Shown here piece after piece: positions 1-6,209 of a stretch of DNA of 8,622 nt (position 1 is its first letter; the number at the start of each line of letters is the position of its first letter). The position numbers were made by a program, and so were the translations under genes. This DNA is from Candidatus Bathyarchaeota archaeon (GTDB lineage: Archaea > Thermoproteota > Bathyarchaeia > TCS64), in NCBI GenBank assembly GCA_030601645.1, contig JAUWBQ010000062.1, forward strand, positions 1 to 8,622. Reading direction: 5' to 3'. The notes under the pieces are model-generated. The model was not told the origin of the DNA and searched no databases. It worked only from the letters and a program-made list of their open reading frames with translations.

Positions 1-67
1 AGGGCACAGAACGGCAAACATAGAACCCCACGACCCAGATTTTAATCTTACCCTCACCCGGACCAAC

Positions 68-910
68 CTAGGAAACCGCCAAGCCCCTCGCGACACTCAT
101 GTTCTCGCTATTGGACCTCCTAACATCCACAGGAGTCTCCATCACCATCGGCAAACAAGCCAAACTGCTGGTCAAAATCCCCCTGAAACCCTCGACACCT
201 ATCTCCCCCAGGCCAATATGCTCATGGCGATCGATACCAGTCCCCAATCCCCCGACCGAGTCGTTCAGATGAACCAACCTGAGACGGCCCAGGCCGATAA
301 CGGCGTCGAAGGACTCCAACGTCCCCTCCAGCCCCTCAAGGGTCCTGAGCTCGTACCCCGCAGCGAAGGCGTGACACGTGTCGAAACAAACGGCGACGCG
401 TTCCGGATTGGTGACCTCCTCTAAGATACGATTCAACTCCTCGAATCTCGACCCCACCTTATTCTTCGACCCAGAGCCGTTCTCGAAAAGGATGACGACG
501 CCGGAATCATCCCCCTCAAGGACCGCATTCAAGGCTCCGACGACCCTGACCACCCCCAGATCCGATCCCTCTCCGACGTGACTCCCCACATGGGTCACCA
601 ACATGGGAATCCCCAGAGTCGAGCATCGCCCCAACCCCACACGCAGAGATTCTACGGATCGACCGTACACCCCTTCGTCAGGGGAGGCCAAGTTGAGGAT
701 GTAAGGCATGTGCCCGAAGACCGGGTCAATCCCCGACTTGTACCTCTTCTCCCTAAAGGCCCCCACTTCACCCTCCTTCAGCTCCCTGGACGCCCAGCTG
801 CGGGGATTCCGGGTGAAAACCTGGAACGTGTCACAGTCTAGCTCCAAGGCCCTGTCTACGGCCCTGTCTATCGTTCCCGCGATGGAGACGTGAAACCCTA
901 GTTTGACCAT
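68..910 (-). CDS. nfo: Endonuclease IV (AP endonuclease, three-zinc TIM barrel)
   Basis: Predicted 280-residue endonuclease IV, which cuts the DNA backbone 5' of abasic sites in base-excision repair using three zinc ions. The nine zinc ligands of the family can be placed in order: H67 (FGHMPY), H107 (VTHVGSH), E143 (LFENGSG), D177 and H180 (CFDTCHAFAAGYE), H214 (LVHLND), D227 and H229 (GIDRHEHIGLGEIG), and E258 (METP). The length is normal for the family and there is no signal peptide, so it is cytoplasmic. The ATG at 908-910 begins MVKLGFHVSIAG, where family members normally begin. The gene diverges from the TrmB-like gene across a 245-bp spacer. The ENGSG segment differs from the commoner ENTAG, but the glutamate ligand is kept. 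It appears intact, and the family assignment is secure. Confidence 0.96.
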   Translation of the reverse strand: MVKLGFHVSIAGTIDRAVDRALELDCDTFQVFTRNPRSWASRELKEGEVGAFREKRYKSGIDPVFGHMPYILNLASPDEGVYGRSVESLRVGLGRCSTLGIPMLVTHVGSHVGEGSDLGVVRVVGALNAVLEGDDSGVVILFENGSGSKNKVGSRFEELNRILEEVTNPERVAVCFDTCHAFAAGYELRTLEGLEGTLESFDAVIGLGRLRLVHLNDSVGGLGTGIDRHEHIGLGEIGVEGFRGILTSSLACLPMVMETPVDVRRSNSENMSVARGLAVS

Positions 911-940
911 CCGCCCGTTTCAATCCTTCCATTTTCCACC

Positions 941-954
941 TTGAAAATATCCGT
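941..954 (-). promoter_or_regulatory. Candidate TATA box for nfo
   Basis: On the minus strand this reads as an AT-rich block (GGATATTTTCAA) centred about 36 bp upstream of the nfo ATG. An archaeal TATA box there would place transcription start near 920, giving a leader of about 10 nt, which fits near-leaderless archaeal mRNAs. No convincing Shine-Dalgarno sequence precedes the ATG. This is inferred from position and composition only. Confidence 0.3.
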
Positions 955-1026
955 AAACATTAGATAACGATGCCCCCATACGATTCTAATAGAGCTCAAC
1001 CCTCTGAGTTTATGGATTTGTGATAT

Positions 1027-1038
1027 GTTTTATATTTC
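1027..1038 (+). promoter_or_regulatory. Candidate TATA box upstream of the TrmB-like gene (distal)
   Basis: GTTTTATATTTC is the best TATA match in the 911-1155 intergenic region. Start of transcription would fall near 1058, leaving a leader of about 100 nt before the TTG at 1156, long enough to hold regulatory sites. A second box lies at 1083-1089, so the active one is uncertain. Confidence 0.4.
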
Positions 1039-1080
1039 CATAATTCTCTTTTAACGTATCATTCATCAGTATCTCGGGAC

Positions 1081-1090
1081 AGGTATATAC
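1081..1090 (+). promoter_or_regulatory. Candidate TATA box upstream of the TrmB-like gene (proximal)
   Basis: AGGTATATAC would set transcription start near 1110 and a leader of about 45 nt. A GGTGA sequence at 1123-1127 resembles an archaeal Shine-Dalgarno but lies 28 nt before the TTG at 1156, too far to serve it directly. The rest of 911-1155 is AT-rich spacer, with no RNA gene or further reading frame that I can support. Confidence 0.35.
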
Positions 1091-1155
1091 AACTAGATCA
1101 TACAGATCGTCTCAAAGATATAGGTGACGGGAACCACGCTAATTCGAACTCAGAC

Positions 1156-1482
1156 TTGGAACTTCTCACCATTCACAACAGATCTCCCAACCGTAGGGTG
1201 TCTGACGAAGAGGCAGAGCACCTCAAAGCCCTGAGGCGCATCAAAGACGCACTGAGCAAGTTCGATCTCTCCAAGAACGAGGTTAGGGTGTATCTGTTCT
1301 TGGCGAGGTTCGGCGCGCAGAAGGCTCAGAGGATCGCCGAAGCCCTGAGCGTCCACCGTACCGAGGCTTACAAGATCCTCCGCAGGCTGGAGAAACAGGG
1401 GCTTGTCTCGTGTGTGTTCGAGAGGCCCATGAAGTTCGTGTCCGTGCCCTTCGAGAGGGCCCTGGGGAACCTTATCGAGGGG
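1156..1482 (+). pseudogene. TrmB-like winged-helix regulator, N-terminal part only
   Basis: Residues 34-83 form a TrmB-type winged helix: LSKNEVRVYLFLARFG begins it, IAEALSVHRTEAYKILRRLE is the DNA-reading part, and KQGLV leads into the wing. The next segment (RPMKFVSVPFERALGNLIEG) is the usual TrmB linker, which should run into a long helix and an effector domain. The family is typically around 250-350 residues. Here homology stops near residue 109 (about 1480), and the frame continues with low-plausibility, Gln/Arg-rich sequence to a stop at 1585-1587. From 1472 onward the neighbouring frame encodes TadC-like sequence. The start is TTG at 1156 with no clear ribosome site; GTG at 1198 is a possible alternative that keeps the whole DNA-binding domain. 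TrmB regulators often sense sugars; no ligand can be inferred here. Confidence 0.75.
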
Positions 1483-1492
1483 AGGCGGCAGC
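1470..1492 (+). other. Abrupt join between regulator and tadC-like coding sequence
   Basis: Frame 1 reads ALGNLIEG, typical TrmB linker, and frame 2 over the same bases reads LSRGGGSVINYL, typical of a TadC first F domain. Both are plausible across about 1470-1482, so the breakpoint lies in or beside this short G-rich overlap. What should lie between is missing: the rest of the regulator, any assembly ATPase and the first part of TadC. It could be a real deletion or an assembly join. Confidence 0.65.
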
Positions 1493-2644
1493 GTCATCAA
1501 CTACCTCACCAGCAAGCTCAGGAGCATCTTCGACGTCCACGCAGCCAAGGCCCAGAACGCAGTGGAGAGGCTCGAGACCCTGGTTGAGGCCTACATGGTG
1601 ATGCTCATAGTCATATTCTGCTTCTACATCCTCTCCACGGTCACCGCGCCGACCACCCAGATGATGAGGGATACGGGCCTCACCGACACATCCACCCTGA
1701 TATATCCGATGGTCTTGGTCGTCATCCCGATCTTCTCGTTTTTCTTCATGTATCTCGCGAACCTCAGCAGACAGGGGACCATAAGGGGAATTCGTGAGCC
1801 CTACATAATGGGGGCGATACCCCTGGCGTAATTTATAATCATCCTCGTGGCCTCGAACCGTATACCCTCGCTGTATTGGATAACGGAAACAGTGGGATTG
1901 CCCATGTTCGTGACGGCGGGTTTGGTCGTCGTCTGCATCCCCCCGGCTATCTCGTACCATCGCATCGCAAGGAAGAATTTCTCCGCAGAGAAGGCGATGC
2001 CGAGCTTCATTAGGGACGTGACAGAGGCGAGGCGGACCGGCATCTCGCCGGAGAAGAGCATCGTTCATGCCGCATCTCGAAGGGGGTACGGCCCGTTCAC
2101 GGAGGACCTGCAGCGAATGAAGAATCAAATCGAGTGGGGGGTTTCTCTCAGGAAGATATACTCCGACTTGACAGAGGGGATCAAAAGCTGGCCCGTCATC
2201 GTCGACTTCTTCATTCTGGTGGAGACCATCGAGATCGGCGGAGGCGATGCCGAAACACTTAGCATCTTGGCTGAGTACGCCGAGAAGACCCAGACCATCG
2301 AGAAGATCCAGAGGGACATGCTAAAGCCCTATGTCGTCCTGCCCTTCATCTGGACCATCCTCATGGCATTTACAATCACCTTCACCTTGGAGACCCTGTC
2401 CCAGATACCCACATTGGCAATGGGCTCCATCGTCACTCCCTCGATAGAGGTCGACTCAGGCGGCGGCATCATCCAGGCTGGCATGGTCTTCCACAGCTGG
2501 CTGTCCGGCTTCTTCATAGGGAAGGTGAGCGAAGGGAACTTCGCCTCGGGTTTCAAGTATGCGGCCCTATTAGCCCTGACAGCCTTCCTAACGCTGATAT
2601 TCTCAAACGGGTTAGTGACAGGACTGTTCGGGGGGATGTTCTAG
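1472..2644 (+). pseudogene. TadC/FlaJ-like pilus assembly membrane protein, 5'-truncated and interrupted
   Basis: Archaeal TadC/FlaJ family (type II secretion F domains), the polytopic platform of type IV pilus-like machines. The frame opens in the end of the first F domain (LSRGGGSVINYL, then a helix ending VERLETLVEAY), followed by membrane segments around MLIVIFCFYIL and MVLVVIPIFSFFF. An in-frame TAA at 1829-1831 falls inside a third hydrophobic segment (IMGAIPLA-stop-FIIILVAS). The same frame continues to 2644 with a complete second F domain (SFIRDVTEARRTGISPEKSI, YGPFTEDLQ, IEWGVSLRKI, VETIEIGGGDAETL) and further membrane segments to the end. About 390 codons remain where archaeal homologues usually have some 550-650, so the N-terminal third is gone. 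A GTG at 1847 could restart the second half but has no ribosome site. Confidence 0.85.
1829..1831 (+). other. In-frame TAA inside the tadC-like gene
   Basis: The codons on both sides lie in one frame and together make a continuous hydrophobic segment, so this is a point nonsense change rather than a gene boundary. One substitution (for example to TAT, TAC or TTA) restores the gene. TAA is neither the pyrrolysine (TAG) nor the selenocysteine (TGA) codon, so recoding is not a likely explanation. Confidence 0.85.
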
Positions 2645-3678
2645 TTGCCCACGGCCGCCATAGACTTCACTCTCGCCTCCTTCGCGATGATCGTCCTAGT
2701 GCTTGGAGCCATCTTCGGGTTGAACATGGTGGTCTCACCCTTCATGGAGGAGAACTCCCACGACCCCGAGCGATACCATCAGATAGGGAGATACATGCTC
2801 CTCTCGCACGGGGAGCCTTCGACCTGGGGCGCGGGAGGCACACCTTCGAGCCTGGGTTTCGCCAGAGAGGGCGATCCATACGATCTCGACATCGATAAGG
2901 TGACCCGGTTGAACACCTCGAACTCGTACGCCTTGAACTATTCAAGTGCGTGGTTCGCTCTGGGGATCGACGACGTTTCATTCAGGATCGAAGTTGAGCC
3001 GTTGTTCGACATAACGCTGAAGCCTTCATCACCCCAAGATCAGGGGGATGACATCGTCTACCCATTTTCGGCCTCCACGACGCGAGACGGATATCTGCTG
3101 CCCTGCCAGGTGAGCTACTACGTCGTGGTCAGGAACTCTACGTACTCGAACTCCACCTCCACAGACAGTTCGGGTTCAGGATCGGTCCAGTTCACCCTTC
3201 CTACCTCCCAGAACGGCACGGCGATCTTGATTGGGATAGCAAGGGCCGCGGAATCTATCTTCAGCTACGATGTCCTGTCCTTCGCCCACAACTCTAGTGC
3301 CCCTCTGCCATGGGTACATTTACGACTCTCAGCCCCCTGAACCATACCCTCTACTTGGATCTTGTGGCTGGCGCGACGGCTTGGAACGCCGCCGTCTTCT
3401 CTCACTCGTACTCTTTCAACCTCACGGCCGACGGATCCTACTACGATATCCCCAGACTCTTGGAGGGTAGTCCCATGATACTCACTCTGACGGGAGTCAA
3501 CGGATCAGTTCGCTGGGCGGAATGGGTCGCTTATCCCCAGGTGCCCCTGGAGATGGGGGCAGACATGTCGGATGACTACGTGGTCTCTGATGTAAACCTC
3601 GCCTCGTATCTGGTTGACATCAATGGAGGGCTGTACAGGTTCAAGATCAAGTTCAGGAGCCCTGCCGAGTATGAATAG
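2645..3678 (+). CDS. Pilin-like, single-span surface protein (frameshifted)
   Basis: Starts with TTG directly after the tadC TAG, with a GGGGGG run at 2630-2635 as possible ribosome site. The product has one N-terminal membrane span (residues about 9-30, IVLVLGAIFGLNMVV) followed by a large exported region with many Asn-X-Ser/Thr sequons and a Ser/Thr-rich stretch near residues 166-180. A segment reading GRYMLLSHGEPSTWG after the span resembles, from memory, a motif in other archaeal pilus-cluster proteins. No basic-Gly leader precedes the span, so peptidase processing is uncertain. The frame closes at 3340, but the coherent protein continues in another frame (MGTFTTLSPLNHTLYLD onward) to 3678. 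One extra C in the CCCC at 3300-3303 would give SSAPSAMGTF and about 344 residues. Family unrecognised; a pseudopilin role comes from context. Confidence 0.72.
3300..3303 (+). other. Frameshift at a CCCC run
   Basis: The coherent reading moves from the frame of 2645 to the frame ending at 3678 here. Adding one C yields an uninterrupted protein through this point. The shift is equivalent to a one-base loss. Confidence 0.75.
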
Positions 3679-4081
3679 GAGGGGCGTGGTCCACACCCTA
3701 GATTCGTTCTTCGCGGCTATGATAATAGTCACAGCCCTCCTCTACGCCTCCCAGTTCCCTAGGGAGAGGGATAACTTCGTAGACAAAAATCTGGATGCCA
3801 TAGGAATGCAGGCTCTGGTGCGGCTGGATGGAAACGGAACCCTGGGCCGCTTGGTGGACTCGTGCAGCTGGGACGATGTAGAGCTAGGCCTCCGGATGAC
3901 GCTGCCCACCGGAATCTCCTTCAACCTCACGGTGCTGGATGAACAAGGGAACATTGTCAACGACCAAGCCATATCAAACGGAGGTCTCCTTGGGAGGACG
4001 ATCGAATCGGTAGAATATCTCCTCGCCGTCGCGTCATGCGACTGCCCAATGTACAGGCTGCGACTCCAGTTGGGGAGTTGA
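3671..4081 (+). CDS. Small pilin-like protein with class III-style leader
   Basis: A 136-residue protein. The ATG at 3671 overlaps the last 8 bases of the previous gene (ATGAATAG), the mark of translational coupling. The N-terminus MNRRGVVHTLDSFFAAMIIV has two arginines and a glycine followed by a hydrophobic segment with an acidic residue at its start, as in archaeal class III signal peptides; cleavage after Gly5 by the prepilin peptidase encoded downstream is plausible. The hydrophobic segment spans residues about 12-28. The rest is a small exported domain with two Asn-X-Thr sequons (NGT, NLT) and three cysteines (C65, C123, C125; CDC near the end), which could form disulfides outside the cell. 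Further in-frame upstream starts would lie inside the previous gene and spoil the leader. I do not recognise the specific family. Confidence 0.75.
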   Translation: MNRRGVVHTLDSFFAAMIIVTALLYASQFPRERDNFVDKNLDAIGMQALVRLDGNGTLGRLVDSCSWDDVELGLRMTLPTGISFNLTVLDEQGNIVNDQAISNGGLLGRTIESVEYLLAVASCDCPMYRLRLQLGS

Positions 4082-4085
4082 ACGG

Positions 4086-4841
4086 ATGAGAGGTAAACGA
4101 AAGAGGGGGCAGGTCTTGATCATCACAGCATTCGGGATGGCTATAATCCTCCTGTCGACCCAAGCCTATGTCTACAAGGTAAGACAGGACCAAGCCTCCT
4201 CAGGTTATGACTTCCTCAGCGACTATCTTCTCGATGTCAAACTTGGCTCCAAACATGCTGTGGTAGCCTCTCTGATCAACGTCTCGAACGGGGGGGAGAT
4301 CGCCAACCTAGGGGGTAACTTGGAGAGATGGGAGGCGTTCGTAGCCAGCGACTATCGATTCGGCCGTTGTGATCTGAACTCGACCCTCGTGTCCCAGTCT
4401 CCCTATTCCCAGGGGGTTTGGCTCGACTGGGGGACCGAGGGGGTCGGCGTGTCCAGCGCTTACTCTGACTTCACCCTGAACCTCAGTGGGAGAGGGGTCA
4501 AGGCGGACCTGAGCTTCGAGGTGAACATGACCACCAGCATCCTCGTGACTGGGGGCTACTCCAACTTGGGGGGCGATTCCAAGGCCCTGACGGTCATCTT
4601 GTACTTGTATAACGAGGGGGCGCCGGCATTGGAAAACAGCACGATCCTGACGTATCAAAAATCTGGAAGCTGGGAGGATCCAACGGTCCTTGGAGACTAC
4701 TCCGCCCTAGACTACGGGAACGGCACCTATCTCTACACCTTCTCCGAAACGATCCCGGGGAATCAGGTCCCAGTCCGGGTTCAGACTCACGACTTCAGGG
4801 GGGTCTTCGTCCAAGCGGAGGCCACTCTGGTCGAGGGATGA
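4086..4841 (+). CDS. Pilin-like protein with KRGQ class III leader
   Basis: A 251-residue protein starting with ATG four bases after the previous stop. The leader MRGKRKRGQVLIITAFGMAI is strongly basic, followed by the KRG-Q site typical of archaeal class III (prepilin) signal peptides and then one hydrophobic helix (residues about 9-30). Cleavage between Gly8 and Gln9 would leave the helix as the pilus-core segment. The remainder is beta-prone and rich in sequons (NVS, NST, NLS, NMT, NGT), consistent with a glycosylated surface protein. Tight packing behind the two previous genes indicates one transcript. It is larger than major pilins usually are, so it may be a minor or tip subunit. No enzymatic motif is visible. 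Confidence 0.78.
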   Translation: MRGKRKRGQVLIITAFGMAIILLSTQAYVYKVRQDQASSGYDFLSDYLLDVKLGSKHAVVASLINVSNGGEIANLGGNLERWEAFVASDYRFGRCDLNSTLVSQSPYSQGVWLDWGTEGVGVSSAYSDFTLNLSGRGVKADLSFEVNMTTSILVTGGYSNLGGDSKALTVILYLYNEGAPALENSTILTYQKSGSWEDPTVLGDYSALDYGNGTYLYTFSETIPGNQVPVRVQTHDFRGVFVQAEATLVEG

Positions 4842-4867
4842 GGATACTCCTTAAACGTACATGGAAA

Positions 4868-4880
4868 GAGTAATTTACTC
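4868..4880. repeat. Perfect 13-bp dyad (GAGTAA-T-TTACTC)
   Basis: Six-base arms with a one-base centre lie in the 50-bp gap between the last pilin-like gene and the peptidase gene, 11 bp before the peptidase start. It could be an operator or a weak hairpin. A dyad this short can arise by chance, but it sits at the only sizeable gap among the four genes from 2645 to 5674. Confidence 0.5.
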
Positions 4881-4891
4881 GAAAAAGGGGG

Positions 4892-5674
4892 GTGCGACCG
4901 CTGAACCAACTGGACGCCGTCCGGATCCTGCTCAGCCTCGTGATGTTAGGCTACGCGTCGTGGGTCGACATAAAGACGAGGGAGATATACGACCTAGTCT
5001 GGCTGGTGTTCGGGGGGCTGGGGTTGATATTGGCCCTATACGAGATATATGCGGGCTCTCTGTCTCTGGCGGGCTTCGTCATGACCGTCTTATTCTCCGC
5101 AGTGATGTCGATGGCCCTCGGGTACCTGGGGCTCTTCGGCGGGGCCGACGTTGGGGCCTTCATCGCCCTGTCCATCCTCCACCCCATCCCCCCTCGGGGT
5201 CTTGAGCCCTTACTCGGAGTAGTATCGGTTATCTATCCCCTCACGTTGTTCTCCAATTCCGCCCTGAGCGGCGCCTCCTTCGCCTTGGTGCTACTCGGGA
5301 GGAATTTATTGATGAAAGCTAGCGGAAACTCATTGTTCGACGACCTCGGGTCCGATTCGTTGTTAAATAAGTTCATCGTTATGTTCTCAGGAGCTAATAT
5401 AAAAATCGACTCGGTCAGGGGCCCGCCATTCCAGTATCCCCTTGAGATCGTGGACGAAAGTTCCGAGAGGAGGCTGATCCTCATGCCAGACATCCAAGAC
5501 GACGAAGCGGCTCTAGAGGTCTTCCGACGGCTCAGGGAGGCCGGAGTGGGGGAGGTCTGGGTCTCCAACACCCTGCCTTTCCTTGTCTTCATCTCGATCG
5601 GCTATGTCGTAGCGATACTCCTGGGTGATATCGCTCTCTCGATCTTGGGCAAATACCTTCTCGGTTGGTTCTAG
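4892..5674 (+). CDS. Archaeal prepilin peptidase (class III signal peptidase, A24 family)
   Basis: A 260-residue polytopic membrane aspartyl protease of the PibD/FlaK type, which removes basic leaders from archaeal pilins and archaellins at the cytoplasmic membrane face. Both catalytic aspartates are visible: D26 in YASWVDIKTREI and D86 in LGLFGGADVGAFIAL, where GGAD is the archaeal form of GxGD. Membrane helices fill residues about 8-135; a soluble stretch (about 140-225, with PPFQYPLEIV and VGEVWVSNTLPFLVF) and a last helix (230-250) follow, as in longer archaeal members. GTG at 4892 is the only start after an upstream in-frame TAA at 4871, and a G-rich run just before it may serve ribosome binding. 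Its natural substrates are the products of 4086-4841 and probably 3671-4081. It appears intact. Confidence 0.92.
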   Translation: MRPLNQLDAVRILLSLVMLGYASWVDIKTREIYDLVWLVFGGLGLILALYEIYAGSLSLAGFVMTVLFSAVMSMALGYLGLFGGADVGAFIALSILHPIPPRGLEPLLGVVSVIYPLTLFSNSALSGASFALVLLGRNLLMKASGNSLFDDLGSDSLLNKFIVMFSGANIKIDSVRGPPFQYPLEIVDESSERRLILMPDIQDDEAALEVFRRLREAGVGEVWVSNTLPFLVFISIGYVVAILLGDIALSILGKYLLGWF

Positions 5675-5693
5675 CCGGCCTGAGTGTGTAGTT

Positions 5694-5702
5694 GGATAAA
5701 AC
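5694..5702 (+). promoter_or_regulatory. Candidate TATA box for the coiled-coil gene
   Basis: GATAAAACT lies in the 112-bp gap after the peptidase gene and would put transcription start near 5722, some 65 nt before the TTG at 5787. It is a weak match; readthrough from the pilus operon is equally possible. No terminator-like T-run follows the peptidase stop. Confidence 0.25.
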
Positions 5703-5774
5703 TCACAAATCCTCTTTAGATCAATGGGGTCAATTTGAGGCTGGAGAGGCGACTGGAAAGACCTGAAAGCACTT

Positions 5775-5782
5775 GAGGGGGT
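5775..5782 (+). promoter_or_regulatory. Ribosome binding site for the coiled-coil gene
   Basis: GAGGGGGT ends 4 nt before TTG at 5787. It is the only good ribosome site here and selects this TTG as start. Confidence 0.55.
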
Positions 5783-5786
5783 TAGT

Positions 5787-6203
5787 TTGACCGGCAGGCT
5801 TGTCACCGAGATAATCGCCATCAGCTCGTTGCAGGAGCTCAACAGTCAGATACAGGCCGAGATCGATTCTTACCTGTCCCAAAAGGAGGAATACAGCGAG
5901 CGACTGGGGAATTTTCTCAGGGAAACGGAAGAGAAGTACGGGGACGAGGACTGGTTCGAACAACTCTCCCTCGACAAACTCGGGGGAGGGAAGGGCAGAC
6001 AGAAGAAAAACGAGAAAAAGAAGAAGAAAGGCAAGAAAGAATCCGACGACTGGGTCCCCTTCCAGGGCCTTGAGTTGTCCTCCAGCATCCAGGGGGAGGC
6101 CGAGGTTATGTTCGAAGCCATCGCGAAGATCACCGAGAGGTTGGACGAGCTGGATGAAGCGAAGGAATCCATCGAGGAGCTGAGGAAGGTAGGTCTTGGA
6201 AAC
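5787..6203 (+). CDS. Coiled-coil protein with Lys-rich linker, 3' end missing
   Basis: Unrecognised soluble protein of at least 139 residues. Residues about 10-55 are helical and charged (SSLQELNSQIQAEIDSYL), followed by an acidic/aromatic turn (YGDEDWFEQLSL). Residues about 67-84 are a Gly/Lys-rich linker (KKNEKKKKKGKKE) coded by a purine tract, and residues about 104-135 form a second helical segment with heptad character (ITERLDELDEAKESIEELRK). There is no signal peptide or membrane span. The reading frame stays open to a stop at 6489-6491, but beyond about 6204 it is the antisense of a recognisable MFS transporter, so the real C-terminus is lost at a join. TTG start is supported by GAGGGGG. 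It lies 112 bp after the peptidase gene on the same strand, so it may be a cytoplasmic accessory of the pilus system or simply a neighbour. Confidence 0.6.
5998..6042 (+). repeat. Purine-only low-complexity tract
   Basis: An almost uninterrupted A/G tract with repeated AAG units codes the Lys-rich linker of the coiled-coil protein. Such tracts are slippage-prone, but the frame is kept through this one. Confidence 0.6.
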
Positions 6204-6209
6204 GATGTC
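6195..6209. other. Abrupt join of two convergent truncated genes
   Basis: Rightward, coiled-coil sequence is credible to about 6203 (ELRKVGLGN). Leftward, MFS sequence is credible down to about 6201 (PAWQALIADIV). No stop codon or intergenic DNA separates them. Each frame then reads on through the antisense of the other gene, to 6491 on plus and 5730 on minus. Both 3' ends are therefore missing. Confidence 0.65.

Noticed and set aside
1..57. Possible minus-strand gene starting with GTG at 57 downstream of nfo
   Set aside because: Only 19 open codons lie in the window, with no ribosome site or recognisable sequence. Bases 1-67 are left as unassigned spacer.
218..893. Several short plus-strand open frames across nfo
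   Set aside because: They are the antisense of a complete endonuclease IV with all zinc ligands.
911..1155. RNA gene or CRISPR array in the intergenic region
   Set aside because: No tRNA-like cloverleaf, direct repeats or spacers are visible; only AT-rich promoter-like sequence. No CRISPR repeats or tRNA were seen elsewhere in the window either.
1829..1831. Stop-codon recoding (pyrrolysine or selenocysteine) in tadC
   Set aside because: The codon is TAA. Pyrrolysine uses TAG and selenocysteine uses TGA.
1472..2128. Minus-strand open frame of about 218 codons opposite tadC
   Set aside because: Translation is Arg/His/Asp-rich low-quality sequence, and the plus strand encodes membrane helices and a complete F domain.
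3295..3345. Programmed ribosomal frameshifting in the first pilin-like gene
   Set aside because: No slippery heptamer or evident downstream stem is present, and the same lesion type occurs in the unrelated MFS gene, which favours an indel.
5730..6203. Continuation of the MFS frame to 5730 as a longer transporter C-terminus
   Set aside because: The sequence past helix 10 is the antisense of the coiled-coil gene and shows no MFS helix 11-12 pattern; it is runoff beyond the join.
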